Below, one piece after another: positions 9,636-17,345 of a stretch of 64,000 nucleotides of DNA. The DNA is taken from assembly GCA_947085845.1 (NCBI GenBank), contig CAMTXO010000001.1:124001-188000 (forward strand), given 5' to 3'. Each line of letters starts with the position of its first letter. Within the stretch, counting starts at the first letter, position 1. Made by a program: the position numbers and the translations under genes. The stretch is from JACPYF01 sp947085845. Its GTDB lineage: Bacteria; Patescibacteriota; Saccharimonadia; Saccharimonadales; Saccharimonadaceae. The notes under the pieces were generated by a model. That model did no database searches, was not told where the DNA came from, and saw only the letters and a program-made list of their open reading frames with translations.

Positions 9636-10010
9636 ATGGACACGACAACAAAAACAGTACTGTGTATAGAAGACGACCGTTTCATTGGTGAAATGTATGT
9701 ACGTTCCCTTAACCAAGCAGGCTACAAAGTAGACTGGGTACTGAGTGGTAACGACGGTCTAGCCGCAGCCAAAAGCAAGCAGTACGATTTTATATTGCTC
9801 GACCTCATGCTGCCTGAAAAAAAGGGCAACGAAATTATTAATGAGCTACGCGGCGAAAAAGATCTCATACCAAACGCAAAGGTACTGATCCTGACAAATT
9901 TCGACGAAGACGACCAAGCCCGCACCGCTCTGCAGGAAAAAGTCGAAGCATACCTAATAAAAGCCGACATCACCCCTCGAAAACTCCTCGAGATTATCAA
10001 AGAACTATAG
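9636..10010 (+). CDS. Single-domain response regulator
   Basis: 124 aa, only a receiver domain. Acidic pocket ED at residues 12-13, phospho-acceptor Asp56 (LLDLMLP), Thr86 and Lys108 are in the expected places. With no output domain it must act through a protein partner or as a phosphate shuttle. GGGGATAACC precedes the ATG, and the gene follows its kinase by 2 nt. After it comes a small hairpin (TTGGACATTCGTCCAG). Confidence 0.93.
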   Translation: MDTTTKTVLCIEDDRFIGEMYVRSLNQAGYKVDWVLSGNDGLAAAKSKQYDFILLDLMLPEKKGNEIINELRGEKDLIPNAKVLILTNFDEDDQARTALQEKVEAYLIKADITPRKLLEIIKEL

Positions 10011-10112
10011 TTATTTACTAAGCTACACTAATATGTTAAAATATGTTTTGGACATTCGTCCAGAACTAGCGGAACGCTGGTACTTTAACAAACTACGGAA
10101 CGTGGTGAAATA

Positions 10113-11084
10113 GTGAAGCCAAATAGTTCGAAAAACTTGAAACTGCTAAAACAGTTTCCATTCATCAAGACAATCCTGTCGACACCTATGCCTCCCTTTC
10201 ATTCGAAGAAGGATGGCTACATATATGTTGACGACCTCAAAATCAAGGTTGAAAAGGCTGACGGAGAGTTGATGTTTCGCCTGGCTCATAATGTGGGCAT
10301 GGGTGATAACGTCCAGTTCGTGGGCATGGGTGCAAGACAGGGCCAGGCGGGAAGACAGGCTGAATACATATATGCCATAGGCCAGAATGACGAGATCTTG
10401 AGCATGCTTGATTGGGTGGGCCAAGACCGACTTGTCTTTGGCAAGGATGTTTTCTGGAGTGTTCAGACAGCACGCGGATGGAAAAATCCCGTGAGTCACC
10501 TAACGTCCTACCTTGTGTGGGTAACGGTGAATACATGGCACGACTATGAGGACGAGGACAAAAAAGTCATTGACCGCACAATGGAAATAACGGTTTACGG
10601 ACCGCCAAAGTGTGGTTTTGAAAAATTAGACTCCGAGAGTCGTTTTGATGATCATTTTTGGCTCAGCACCAGGACTCTGACCGCTGGGCTTTTGCATCAG
10701 AACCACGACGCAATCGCGATCCAAGGAAGGCTTGCTGAACTCGCTCAGCTCTTTTACGACTCTGTTTACACACAGGGTATGGAAGACACGCTCGAAAAAG
10801 CAGAGTGGAAAGGATGCTCTGGTCAGTTTGACGACATACAAGTTCAGGCTGTATACAGCATGCGGCGAGTAGGAGTCTGCCTGACTGACGCGAACGCAAC
10901 AATCGAACTACACACCCTAGATGGCAGCAAGGATATGTACATGGGTTCTTATAACGGAACTCTGCCTCAAATCCGTCACCTAGTCATGGCTGCGGTAAAA
11001 GCATGGGAAACCGAAGAAGTGAAGGCTTCATTTGGTCGCGACGAAGAAGTCATAAGCTTCTTTCAAGCACTGCAGCAGAAATAA
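10113..11084 (+). CDS. Protein of unknown function, 323 aa
   Basis: Starts at GTG (KPNSSKNLKLLKQF follows the start); no in-frame ATG lies close. It is soluble, with no signal or membrane helix, and rich in Trp (for example WVGQDRLVF, FWSVQTARGW, VWVTVNTWHDY). Mixed strand/helix character. No family recognised. It stands alone between a receiver gene and a strong terminator, so it is monocistronic. The leader contains TTAAAATATG near 10034, possibly a -10. Base composition is nearer the island than the housekeeping genes by eye. Confidence 0.6.
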   Translation: MKPNSSKNLKLLKQFPFIKTILSTPMPPFHSKKDGYIYVDDLKIKVEKADGELMFRLAHNVGMGDNVQFVGMGARQGQAGRQAEYIYAIGQNDEILSMLDWVGQDRLVFGKDVFWSVQTARGWKNPVSHLTSYLVWVTVNTWHDYEDEDKKVIDRTMEITVYGPPKCGFEKLDSESRFDDHFWLSTRTLTAGLLHQNHDAIAIQGRLAELAQLFYDSVYTQGMEDTLEKAEWKGCSGQFDDIQVQAVYSMRRVGVCLTDANATIELHTLDGSKDMYMGSYNGTLPQIRHLVMAAVKAWETEEVKASFGRDEEVISFFQALQQK

Positions 11085-11105
11085 ACCTCGTAGATTCCGT
11101 AGAAT

Positions 11106-11137
11106 GCCCGTCCCCAAACCGGGGGACGGGCTATTTT
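11106..11137 (+). terminator. Intrinsic terminator
   Basis: Perfect 10-bp stem GCCCGTCCCC/GGGGACGGGC (11106-11115 with 11122-11131) followed by TATTTTTA, 21 nt after the preceding stop codon. Confidence 0.93.
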
Positions 11138-11158
11138 TATTTATAGGTATTGTACTGA

Positions 11159-11187
11159 TTGACTTTTATTATATTTTAGGTTAAAAT
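11159..11187 (+). promoter_or_regulatory. Promoter for the VDxAWH protein gene
   Basis: TTGACT (11159-11164), 17-nt spacer, TAAAAT (11182-11187). The mRNA leader would be about 42 nt and carries AAGGAG before the ATG. Confidence 0.6.
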
Positions 11188-11235
11188 ATACTTATCATAT
11201 GCGTACTGCATATGTGTGAGCAAGGAGATGTATAT

Positions 11236-11745
11236 ATGAGCACAGCATTGGCCACACGGCCAGACTCATCCGTACAAACAATTTCCATCCGGAACCATTT
11301 CGACGGCAAAATCGTCAACGGAATGATCACCCGACTCATGCTGGACCACGAGGTCGACGCCGACACCGCCGAGCGCATGCTCAACGGAGCCCTGACTTTC
11401 ATCACTTTGTGTGGCGAAAACCCAAGTGGCCTCTACGCACCGTCAAAGCTCGTCGACCACGCTTGGCACCTGTTGATTCTGTGCACGACCGTGTACGAAC
11501 AGCTGTGCCAGGAGCTGGCAGGACAGTTCATCCATCACACACCAACATTCCTCGAGAACGAGGTGTCTGAGCTGAACAACACCGAGAGCACCGTGCTGGC
11601 ACTCGAGGAGTACGGACTACCGATCGACTCCCTGGTCTGGGGTGACGCCAGCGAAGCAATTCGCTGCAGCAGGCCTCGGCCAACGCCGAGCAGTCCAAGC
11701 CCCAGCTGTGGTGGCAGTAGCTGCGGTGGAGGTGGGGGCGAATAG
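11236..11745 (+). CDS. VDxAWH-motif protein with Cys/Gly-rich C-terminus
   Basis: 169 aa. The ATG at 11236 follows AAGGAG by 8 nt; an in-frame GTG at 11212 lies before that site and is less likely. The motifs VDHAWHLLIL (residues 73-82) and GQFIHHTP (96-103) match the conserved core seen in glycine-rich-domain (GRDP/DUF1399-like) proteins. The C-terminus is low complexity: a Pro/Ser linker then CGGSSCGGGGGE. Such tails may bind metal or form disulfides; the function is unknown. High-GC coding with its own promoter and a perfect terminator suggests an acquired, well-expressed gene. Confidence 0.72.
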   Translation: MSTALATRPDSSVQTISIRNHFDGKIVNGMITRLMLDHEVDADTAERMLNGALTFITLCGENPSGLYAPSKLVDHAWHLLILCTTVYEQLCQELAGQFIHHTPTFLENEVSELNNTESTVLALEEYGLPIDSLVWGDASEAIRCSRPRPTPSSPSPSCGGSSCGGGGGE

Positions 11746-11760
11746 CCCCAACTCCAACCC

Positions 11761-11800
11761 ATGCCCCAACCCGTGTTACAACGGGTTGGGGCATTTCAAT
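11761..11800 (+). terminator. Intrinsic terminator
   Basis: Perfect 14-bp stem (11761-11774 with 11781-11794, ATGCCCCAACCCGT) with a 6-nt loop and T-rich tail TTCAATTTC. It separates the VDxAWH gene from tRNA-Glu. Confidence 0.88.
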
Positions 11801-11825
11801 TTCAATGTTAAGATTGAATGCACAT

Positions 11826-11900
11826 GGTCCCTTCGTCTAGTGGTTAGGACATCAGGTTCTCATCCTGAAAACACGGGTTCGACTCCCGTAGGGATCACCA
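11826..11900 (+). tRNA. tRNA-Glu (anticodon CTC)
   Basis: 75 nt including an encoded CCA. The acceptor GGTCCCT pairs with AGGGATC (one G-T). The D arm contains TAGTGGTTAGGA. Anticodon stem TCAGG/CCTGA encloses loop TTCTCAT, giving CTC, which reads GAG. T arm ACGGG-TTCGACT-CCCGT. Last 10 nt plus flank are repeated at 12058. Confidence 0.97.
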
Positions 11901-11905
11901 TGAAA
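11891..11905 (+). repeat. tRNA 3'-end direct repeat, copy 1
   Basis: GGGATCACCATGAAA at the tRNA-Glu 3' end and its flank. An identical 15-mer occurs at 12058-12072. A repeat of a tRNA 3' end is the usual mark of site-specific integration, so this may be an attachment-site scar. Confidence 0.6.
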
Positions 11906-11974
11906 CAAGTTCATCCTAGTTGATGGACTTTTTTCATGGACATTTCTGATGGAAATGGAACACGTAGGGTTCGA

Positions 11975-12041
11975 ATTCTGTCATAATCTAGTCGATTTGA
12001 CAGAATATAGCTGATGGTAGAGCTAGAATAGCTATACCATC
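11975..12041 (+). other. Two tandem hairpins between the tRNA repeats
   Basis: Hairpin 1: ATTCTGTCA/TGACAGAAT, 9 bp perfect (11975-11983 with 11998-12006). Hairpin 2: GATGGTA-AGCTA stem with TAGCT-TACCATC (12013-12041), one G/A mismatch and a GAA loop. No open reading frame of note. It could be a small structured RNA, recombination sites or a decayed mini-element. Confidence 0.5.
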
Positions 12042-12057
12042 GAAGCGTTGGACACAT

Positions 12058-12072
12058 GGGATCACCATGAAA
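12058..12072 (+). repeat. tRNA 3'-end direct repeat, copy 2
   Basis: Exact copy of the 15-mer at 11891-11905. There is no second complete tRNA here; the sequence upstream does not fold into acceptor, D and anticodon arms. It marks the tRNA-side edge of the Ter/Tel island. Confidence 0.6.
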
Positions 12073-12086
12073 TTATAATTCCAATT

Positions 12087-12129
12087 AAAAAAGCGGTGAC
12101 CCTGGGAAATAAATCCCAGAGCCACCGCT
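12087..12129 (-). terminator. Intrinsic terminator of the lipoprotein operon
   Basis: Read on the minus strand: AGCGGTG/CACCGCT outer stem and CTGGGA/TCCCAG inner stem (12092-12129) followed by a run of six T (12087-12092). It ends the three-gene minus-strand operon. Confidence 0.9.
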
Positions 12130-12165
12130 GTATGTATCGAGGTTATTATCCTCGAATTTTGTGAC

Positions 12166-13293
12166 CTAGCGACACTTCGCTTCGTCTATCAGACACTCGC
12201 GAAGGGCGAGTGATACCCGATAGCTCGGCGGGGTAGTTGCCTTGATGTCCGTAGCCAACGCAAGGCTTTTGAACTGCCTTGCGTCATTAGCGCCGAAACG
12301 CGTTGCGCTACGAAGCCCATACTTCTTCCAGACGATCGTCTGAATTTCGGGATCCTTCATTGCCTCGATAAAACGCTTTCCCTCGCTATTCAATGCAAGA
12401 ATAGGGTGGTCCGCGTAAATCGTAGGCTCGGGATACAGAGTACGAATCTTTGCCTTAAAGGCTGGTCCAACACCGGCGTCTCCGCCGCCTTGGATCAACA
12501 GCTTGATGGCGTTGTTTTCGTACCCAGCGTATAGCGAAGCCTTTTGCTCCGCTCCCTGGTTGAGCCACGACTGAAAGCCTGCAGTGGAATTACCCGGTTG
12601 CAAACCTTGCTGGTCGTAAATCCGACGCACTTCGGGAAAAACCTTCTGTGCTTGAGCAAGCGACGGCGACTTGTACGAACTGTCGACTGCCAGAATAGGC
12701 AGCAACATCTGGTACAGGACAAAACCGCTGTAGCTCTTTACCGGATCTGTCGAAGTGATCTCCGACGGTCGGCCATTCAGATCTTCGCCCTTTAGTATCA
12801 CCTCTTGAAGCAATCGCTTCACATTGATGATGAGGTGTCCATCGGACGCTTGTTTGACGATCTTCTTGGCTTTTAGTTCCTTGACAGTGTCTGGGCCGGA
12901 ATAAATAACTTCCGGCGACTGGATCACCACCTCGGCACGATACCCCTTGAAGTCAGACAGAGTGTGAGTGCCCTCGAAAACCTGCTGCGCAGTAGTACTG
13001 GATGACCAGATACAACTGACACTGTCGGCTGTGAGTTCCTCTGTACTCAGCTGGACCATCTTGAAGGTTTCCAGCACGTCATAATTGACCTGTAGGCGGT
13101 ACTTGTCGAACAAGATCTCTTTGACCTTTGGGTCATCGAGAATCTCTTTCTTTTCACTACCGCCGACACAGTTGATCTCGGCCTTGTCCAGCTTTTTGAC
13201 TGGGTCGTTGCTATTGATCTTGCTGAGAACCAAGTAGGTGACAGCAAGGACCAGAGCAATGACCACAATCAGTGCGGGTGCTTTGCTTTTCAT
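12166..13293 (-). CDS. Membrane-anchored solute-binding-like protein
   Basis: 375 aa with one N-terminal membrane anchor (about residues 7-25) and no lipobox. The rest resembles a periplasmic solute-binding fold, with domain features such as DGHLIINVKRLLQEV, SGFVLYQMLLPILA and YADHPILALN. Four Cys are scattered in it. It is the last gene of the operon with the XpaC-like and solute-binding+vWA genes; its ATG overlaps the previous stop (ATGA). The related fold in the first gene suggests they work together outside the membrane, sensing a ligand or metal. The family call is by eye. Confidence 0.6.
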   Translation of the reverse strand: MKSKAPALIVVIALVLAVTYLVLSKINSNDPVKKLDKAEINCVGGSEKKEILDDPKVKEILFDKYRLQVNYDVLETFKMVQLSTEELTADSVSCIWSSSTTAQQVFEGTHTLSDFKGYRAEVVIQSPEVIYSGPDTVKELKAKKIVKQASDGHLIINVKRLLQEVILKGEDLNGRPSEITSTDPVKSYSGFVLYQMLLPILAVDSSYKSPSLAQAQKVFPEVRRIYDQQGLQPGNSTAGFQSWLNQGAEQKASLYAGYENNAIKLLIQGGGDAGVGPAFKAKIRTLYPEPTIYADHPILALNSEGKRFIEAMKDPEIQTIVWKKYGLRSATRFGANDARQFKSLALATDIKATTPPSYRVSLALRECLIDEAKCR

Positions 13294-13886
13294 GCTACCT
13301 CTCTAGGAATTGGAATTGTCATAGGACTTACTGCCTTGAGCTCGATCCTTACTTGGTCGAGCTCGCCTTGGTTGTAGTTCTGAACCAAACCATGGATGAA
13401 GTTGTCAAAATTACGAACCCCTTCTTCTATCTGATGCTTTGCCTCTTCAGGCTCGCGATAGTAGGTGGGGTTTTTTGTAATTTTGGCGTACTGCTCCATA
13501 GCCATACAGACAGCTTCGACGTGGATTTTAATCTTTGTCGTCACTGTCAGAATGTTGGATGAGTCCTTTTGCTTTACCAAATCAACCAAATCGAGAACCG
13601 CCTGACAAGACTGGTCCAAACGACTCTTCATATCCGAAGTTTCGGACAGTTTAGAGCCGTAGGACCGTATCTTGTTGGCGTCCTCTTTGACATCTTTGAT
13701 CAGCTGACCGGCCTCTGTTTCGTAGGACACACTTTCATCTGGAAAGAAGAAGTATGCCACGATTCCAGCGGCCAGGCCAGCTAGTAGCGCAAGAACCATC
13801 GCAAAGCCCGGCTCTTCGAATACAAGAAACGCTCCAATAAGTGCCAGGAACGTTACTGCACCGAAGGCCACGATGGACTTCGTCAT
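13290..13886 (-). CDS. XpaC-like two-helix membrane protein
   Basis: 198 aa. Two N-terminal helices (about residues 5-20 and 28-50) form a hairpin, followed by a helical cytosolic domain. The C-terminal segment, MEQYAKITKNPTYYREPEE then EGVRNFDNFI, matches in spacing the soluble protein encoded at 19563, so the two are paralogues. Length and layout resemble the XpaC (5-bromo-4-chloroindolyl phosphate hydrolysis) family that accompanies TelA in other bacteria. It may tether a Tel/Ter complex to the membrane. It lies 18 nt after the lipoprotein gene and shares an ATGA overlap with the next gene. Confidence 0.55.
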   Translation of the reverse strand: MTKSIVAFGAVTFLALIGAFLVFEEPGFAMVLALLAGLAAGIVAYFFFPDESVSYETEAGQLIKDVKEDANKIRSYGSKLSETSDMKSRLDQSCQAVLDLVDLVKQKDSSNILTVTTKIKIHVEAVCMAMEQYAKITKNPTYYREPEEAKHQIEEGVRNFDNFIHGLVQNYNQGELDQVRIELKAVSPMTIPIPREVA

Positions 13887-13904
13887 GTGTTCACGTTCCT
13901 TTCT

Positions 13905-15542
13905 TTACTTGTAGCTTGTTGCGTCGCGCAGAGCTTTCACCATGTTGTCAGATTCAATGAATGAACCCTTTGTGCTGTCTGCGATTGACTGAAGCTCCGA
14001 CGCGTTCACGCCGTTACCAAATCCAATCGCAATCACGGGGATTTCCATGCGCGCTAGCAGTTCCTGTTGTCCGTCAGAGCCGACTTCGTCCTGACCGTCT
14101 GTCATCAAGATGACAAGGCGCTTGCGTCCGTCAACTGGTCTTTGTTCGAAGTAATCGGCTGCCTCACCGAGACATTTATAGATACCTGTACCTCCATCGG
14201 CATAGGTGTCCTGAATGTTTTGGTTCAGCGCTTCGAGCTCAGCCGGCTGGTTGCCGTTGACCGTCCACGAAGCATCGTCTTTGACACGTTCGTCAAAAAC
14301 AAACACTGTGTTCGTATCTTTGCTACCAACCTGCAGTCGGTTTCTCTTTGCCATTGCTGGAACAAAGAGATTTCGTGCTGCGTCCTGAACGCCTTCCCAT
14401 CCGCCGTTTTCGTTCATACTTCCAGAGCCATCGAGACAGTAGACTGCGTCCACTGAACGTCGATAGGCCAGCTGGTAGTTGTCCAATACGGCGTTAATCA
14501 CATCTGCTTTGGGATAGCTCACTACCGGCTCGTTCACTTCAGCCTTGATACCCCAATCGGGGTTAAAGACTGTTGTGTCTGCACCGGGAAGCGAAAGACC
14601 AATACTGTTGTATGGCCTACGTCCCAATGCTTGTGCCTTTTTCTGAGCCTCGGGGGACAGAAGGTATTCCTGGAGCGCTTTAAACGTTGCCTTTTTTTCT
14701 GGGTTGTCACCGTGAGGATAAAATCCCAACGGCGCATCAGAAATTGCGATGCCACCACTTGGGTACACCACGTAAAGAGGCTGCTTGCCGCTTTTTACAA
14801 GCTCCAGATTCTTTTCAATCACCAGATCTTCGTAGATGAACATTGTCTTGCACGCCCGAGGGTTTGCTACACAATCATCTACCATACCGCCACTACTCGG
14901 TGGAGTTTTAGCGATCGATCGAGTGAACTTCTTGATATCTGCCTTTAATTCAGGAGACTGCAACTGACGCAAGGTCAGCTGTTCAGTCGGCCTGTTGCCA
15001 GCCAGGTAATTGAGAAAGGTGAGGTAAGCCGTTGCACCGGAGTTGGACTGAGTGGGATTAGTAATCCACACCTTTGTCTTGCCCGATTCAATAGCCTGCA
15101 AAACCTCTGCAATGGTCACCTTGCGGTCAACAAAGCCAAGTTTTTGCAGCTCATCTTTCCAACCCGCAAGAACAATAGGACTGGTAAAGATTGGCTTGAC
15201 GTCCTTTAGTTCCGCCTTTTGATCACCCAGCTGCTGAAAAACAGAGCTAGAAAACCAGTAGGCGTCGTAAGGATTGTTTTCGCCACCATCCTGCAATACA
15301 CGTGCCTGGTCAACAGATCCCATGAACTCGAAATTACATTCGTAGCCCTTGTCTTCACACCAGGGAGTCACGACTTGTTCGACGATCTTCTTTTGCTCGC
15401 TGCCAGCGACGATGTTCAAAACTTCGCCACTTTCATCGAGCTTAACACCTTCATCTGCACTGGTACCGCTGGTACCACCGCATCCGGAAACCATAATCGC
15501 TATCGCAACTACGGCAAGAAGTGTTACCCTCTTGATCAACAT
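13905..15542 (-). CDS. Lipoprotein with solute-binding domain fused to vWA domain
   Basis: 545 aa. Signal peptide with lipobox VSGC (Cys21) predicts a surface lipoprotein. Residues about 40-320 look like a type 2 solute-binding domain (NIVAGSEQKKI, DAYWFSSSVF). Residues about 360-545 are a von Willebrand A domain with a complete MIDAS: DGSGSM, Thr in GGTGIY and Asp in MTDGQDE. Such fusions are found near telA in actinobacteria and probably detect a ligand or metal outside the cell. AAGGAGGG precedes the ATG. First gene of a minus-strand operon divergent from the HAD/PRTase operon. Confidence 0.85.
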   Translation of the reverse strand: MLIKRVTLLAVVAIAIMVSGCGGTSGTSADEGVKLDESGEVLNIVAGSEQKKIVEQVVTPWCEDKGYECNFEFMGSVDQARVLQDGGENNPYDAYWFSSSVFQQLGDQKAELKDVKPIFTSPIVLAGWKDELQKLGFVDRKVTIAEVLQAIESGKTKVWITNPTQSNSGATAYLTFLNYLAGNRPTEQLTLRQLQSPELKADIKKFTRSIAKTPPSSGGMVDDCVANPRACKTMFIYEDLVIEKNLELVKSGKQPLYVVYPSGGIAISDAPLGFYPHGDNPEKKATFKALQEYLLSPEAQKKAQALGRRPYNSIGLSLPGADTTVFNPDWGIKAEVNEPVVSYPKADVINAVLDNYQLAYRRSVDAVYCLDGSGSMNENGGWEGVQDAARNLFVPAMAKRNRLQVGSKDTNTVFVFDERVKDDASWTVNGNQPAELEALNQNIQDTYADGGTGIYKCLGEAADYFEQRPVDGRKRLVILMTDGQDEVGSDGQQELLARMEIPVIAIGFGNGVNASELQSIADSTKGSFIESDNMVKALRDATSYK

Positions 15543-15646
15543 TCGCCCTCCTTAAGGGTCGCTTTTATTTGGTCACAAATTGTTAAATCCCATCAGTAAA
15601 AACCGACAGGCACAACACTTCCCTAAATTGAGTTATGTATGATCTA

Positions 15647-15675
15647 ATTATACAATATACACAATATAAAATCAA
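15647..15675 (-). promoter_or_regulatory. Promoter of the lipoprotein operon
   Basis: On the minus strand TTGATT (15675-15670), 17-nt spacer, TATAAT (15652-15647), about 105 nt upstream of the lipoprotein start. It is divergent from the promoter at 15707. Confidence 0.65.
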
Positions 15676-15706
15676 CTCATTTACACTATATGTTGCTTTT
15701 TAGCAA

Positions 15707-15735
15707 TTGACGAATAGTTTGTTAAGTGGTATTGT
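15707..15735 (+). promoter_or_regulatory. Promoter of the HAD/phosphoribosyltransferase operon
   Basis: TTGACG (15707-15712), 17-nt spacer, TATTGT (15730-15735) followed by AGTTG. Nearly the same architecture and -10 box (TATTGTAGT) occur before the TelA operon at 19472. Confidence 0.65.
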
Positions 15736-15765
15736 AGTTGAACATAACATAAGGTTGTGAATTAT

Positions 15766-16464
15766 ATGAGTAATGAATTGGCAAAACAAGCAGTAAGTTT
15801 TGATATCTGGAAGACTTTGATAAAAAGTAATCCGGAGTATAAGCCTGCCCGTGACAAGCATGTTGCAAAACAACTTTGTGTCGAGACAGGTCTTGTTAAA
15901 ACAGCCCTTCGTCAAGCGGATGTAGTGTGTGACGAAAAAACTGACAAAACCGGCATTCAGCTGGGAGGTACTGAGCGACTAGAAGCGATGTGCAAAATAC
16001 TAGGTGCGCCAATTGCACGAGCGGCGCTCTCAGAGATTGCTGATGAAATTCAAGAACTGTTCTTGGAATATCCGCTACAGCTTATGGAACCAGAACTTCT
16101 ATCAACCCTTGATGACATTCACCCAAATAGAGCTATTGCCTTAACTAGCAATACTGGATTTTTCGACGGTACATACATGCGCAGAGCACTAGATGCTGTA
16201 GGCATAGGAGAGAGAACAGATCACTACATTTTTTCAAACGAAGTTGGAGTTGCCAAACCCGACCCAAAAATATTCACCGAAGCCGCTGCATTACTTGGCG
16301 TTGCTCCGTCAGCCATTACTCATGTAGGTGACAATTTTGTAGCCGACTACCAAGGAGCGACTCGAGCCGGCATGCAAGCCGTCCACCTAGCACCCGAACC
16401 GGTTGAAACTGGCATAGCAACAACTGAAACGATCAAAGAAGCTTACGAAAAGGGACTATTGTAA
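15766..16464 (+). CDS. HAD-superfamily hydrolase of the Ter biosynthetic module
   Basis: 232 aa from ATG 15766 (AAGG 11 nt upstream; an in-frame GTG lies at 15757). HAD motifs: I FDIWKT with nucleophile Asp13, II LTSN, III Lys in AKPDPKIF, IV GDNFVADYQG. The second Asp of the usual DxD is Trp15, as in dehalogenase-type DxY/W enzymes, so simple phosphatase action is doubtful. Ter clusters often include HAD enzymes with two phosphoribosyltransferases, proposed to make a nucleoside-like compound. Its stop overlaps the next ATG by 1 nt. Confidence 0.85.
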   Translation: MSNELAKQAVSFDIWKTLIKSNPEYKPARDKHVAKQLCVETGLVKTALRQADVVCDEKTDKTGIQLGGTERLEAMCKILGAPIARAALSEIADEIQELFLEYPLQLMEPELLSTLDDIHPNRAIALTSNTGFFDGTYMRRALDAVGIGERTDHYIFSNEVGVAKPDPKIFTEAAALLGVAPSAITHVGDNFVADYQGATRAGMQAVHLAPEPVETGIATTETIKEAYEKGLL

Positions 16465-17345
16465 TGATAGAAGTCGCAAGCCAAACTATTGCTGTACACA
16501 ATTTAGAATATGCTCCGAGCGGTGAGATTGTTGACGCAAATGGTAAAGAATTTGACGCAGATGCATATAGCCGCATGAAATATGGCTCTCGTGACGACAC
16601 AAAAAAATTTGCCTCAGATATTGCTGACAGCCTAAAACAAGAAGCTCCCCACCTGTACGAGACAGATGTAGCACCAGCATTTTTGGTTGCATACAAATCC
16701 GTAGTACCGGCTTGTGGGTATTTAACTCGCTATTGCCTCGACAGACTCAATCGTGAACGTATTGAAAACAGCCTAGAACCTGCTGAAATGATGCATGTAC
16801 GCAAAGCAAGCGTGACAAACACCGACTATTCAGTAGCAAGCGCAGAAGCACGTCAGGCTGAGCTTGCATCCATAGGATTTAGCCTGGAAGGTCAGAATAT
16901 TGACGAGCGTAGCGTAGTGATTTTGGACGATATTCGTATTTCAGGCGGAGCCGAGAAGCGCATACTTGAAGTTATCGAGGATGAGCCGCAGACACCGAGC
17001 GCAATTATATTGGGTTATATTGCAGTATTTGATGCTCAGCAAGCTGCTATTTCACCAAACGTAGAGTCTCAGATCAATACAACAGTCGTAAAAGACATAA
17101 CCGACGTCACTGAAATAGTTGATTCGGAAAAAGGCTTTGACCTAAACATTCGAACACTCAAACTGATCTTAGGCTCTGAGCCTGTTGATATTGAAAGACT
17201 GCTTGAGAAAATGAGCTGTAAACAAATTGAAGAAATAATACGAGGCGCTACCAACACCGGACCTGACTTTCTACAAAAATACAGCCAAGGCTATAGCTAC
17301 ATTACTCAGTATTTTGATGCACAATACGGAGCAGAACATGAGTAA
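16464..17345 (+). CDS. Phosphoribosyltransferase-like protein 1 of the Ter module
   Basis: 293 aa. The PRPP-binding loop VVILDDIRISGGAE (about residues 150-163) is preceded by a segment ending in MHVRKASVTNTDYS that would form the base/ring region of a type I PRTase fold. The C-terminal 80 residues are an acidic helical extension. Such PRTases transfer ribose-5-phosphate from PRPP to a base; the acceptor here is unknown. Translationally coupled to the HAD gene upstream (TAATG) and to the second PRTase downstream (8-nt overlap). Confidence 0.8.
   Translation: MIEVASQTIAVHNLEYAPSGEIVDANGKEFDADAYSRMKYGSRDDTKKFASDIADSLKQEAPHLYETDVAPAFLVAYKSVVPACGYLTRYCLDRLNRERIENSLEPAEMMHVRKASVTNTDYSVASAEARQAELASIGFSLEGQNIDERSVVILDDIRISGGAEKRILEVIEDEPQTPSAIILGYIAVFDAQQAAISPNVESQINTTVVKDITDVTEIVDSEKGFDLNIRTLKLILGSEPVDIERLLEKMSCKQIEEIIRGATNTGPDFLQKYSQGYSYITQYFDAQYGAEHE

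Noticed and set aside
11961..11983. GGGTTCGAATTC looks like a T arm of a second tRNA
   Set aside because: The flanking stem does not pair and no D or anticodon arm precedes it; the bases are better explained by the 9-bp hairpin.
16040..16046. Other CTGATGA strings (also 23646 and 34320) as further hammerhead ribozymes
   Set aside because: All are within coding genes and lack the stem II plus GAAA pattern and a closed stem I.
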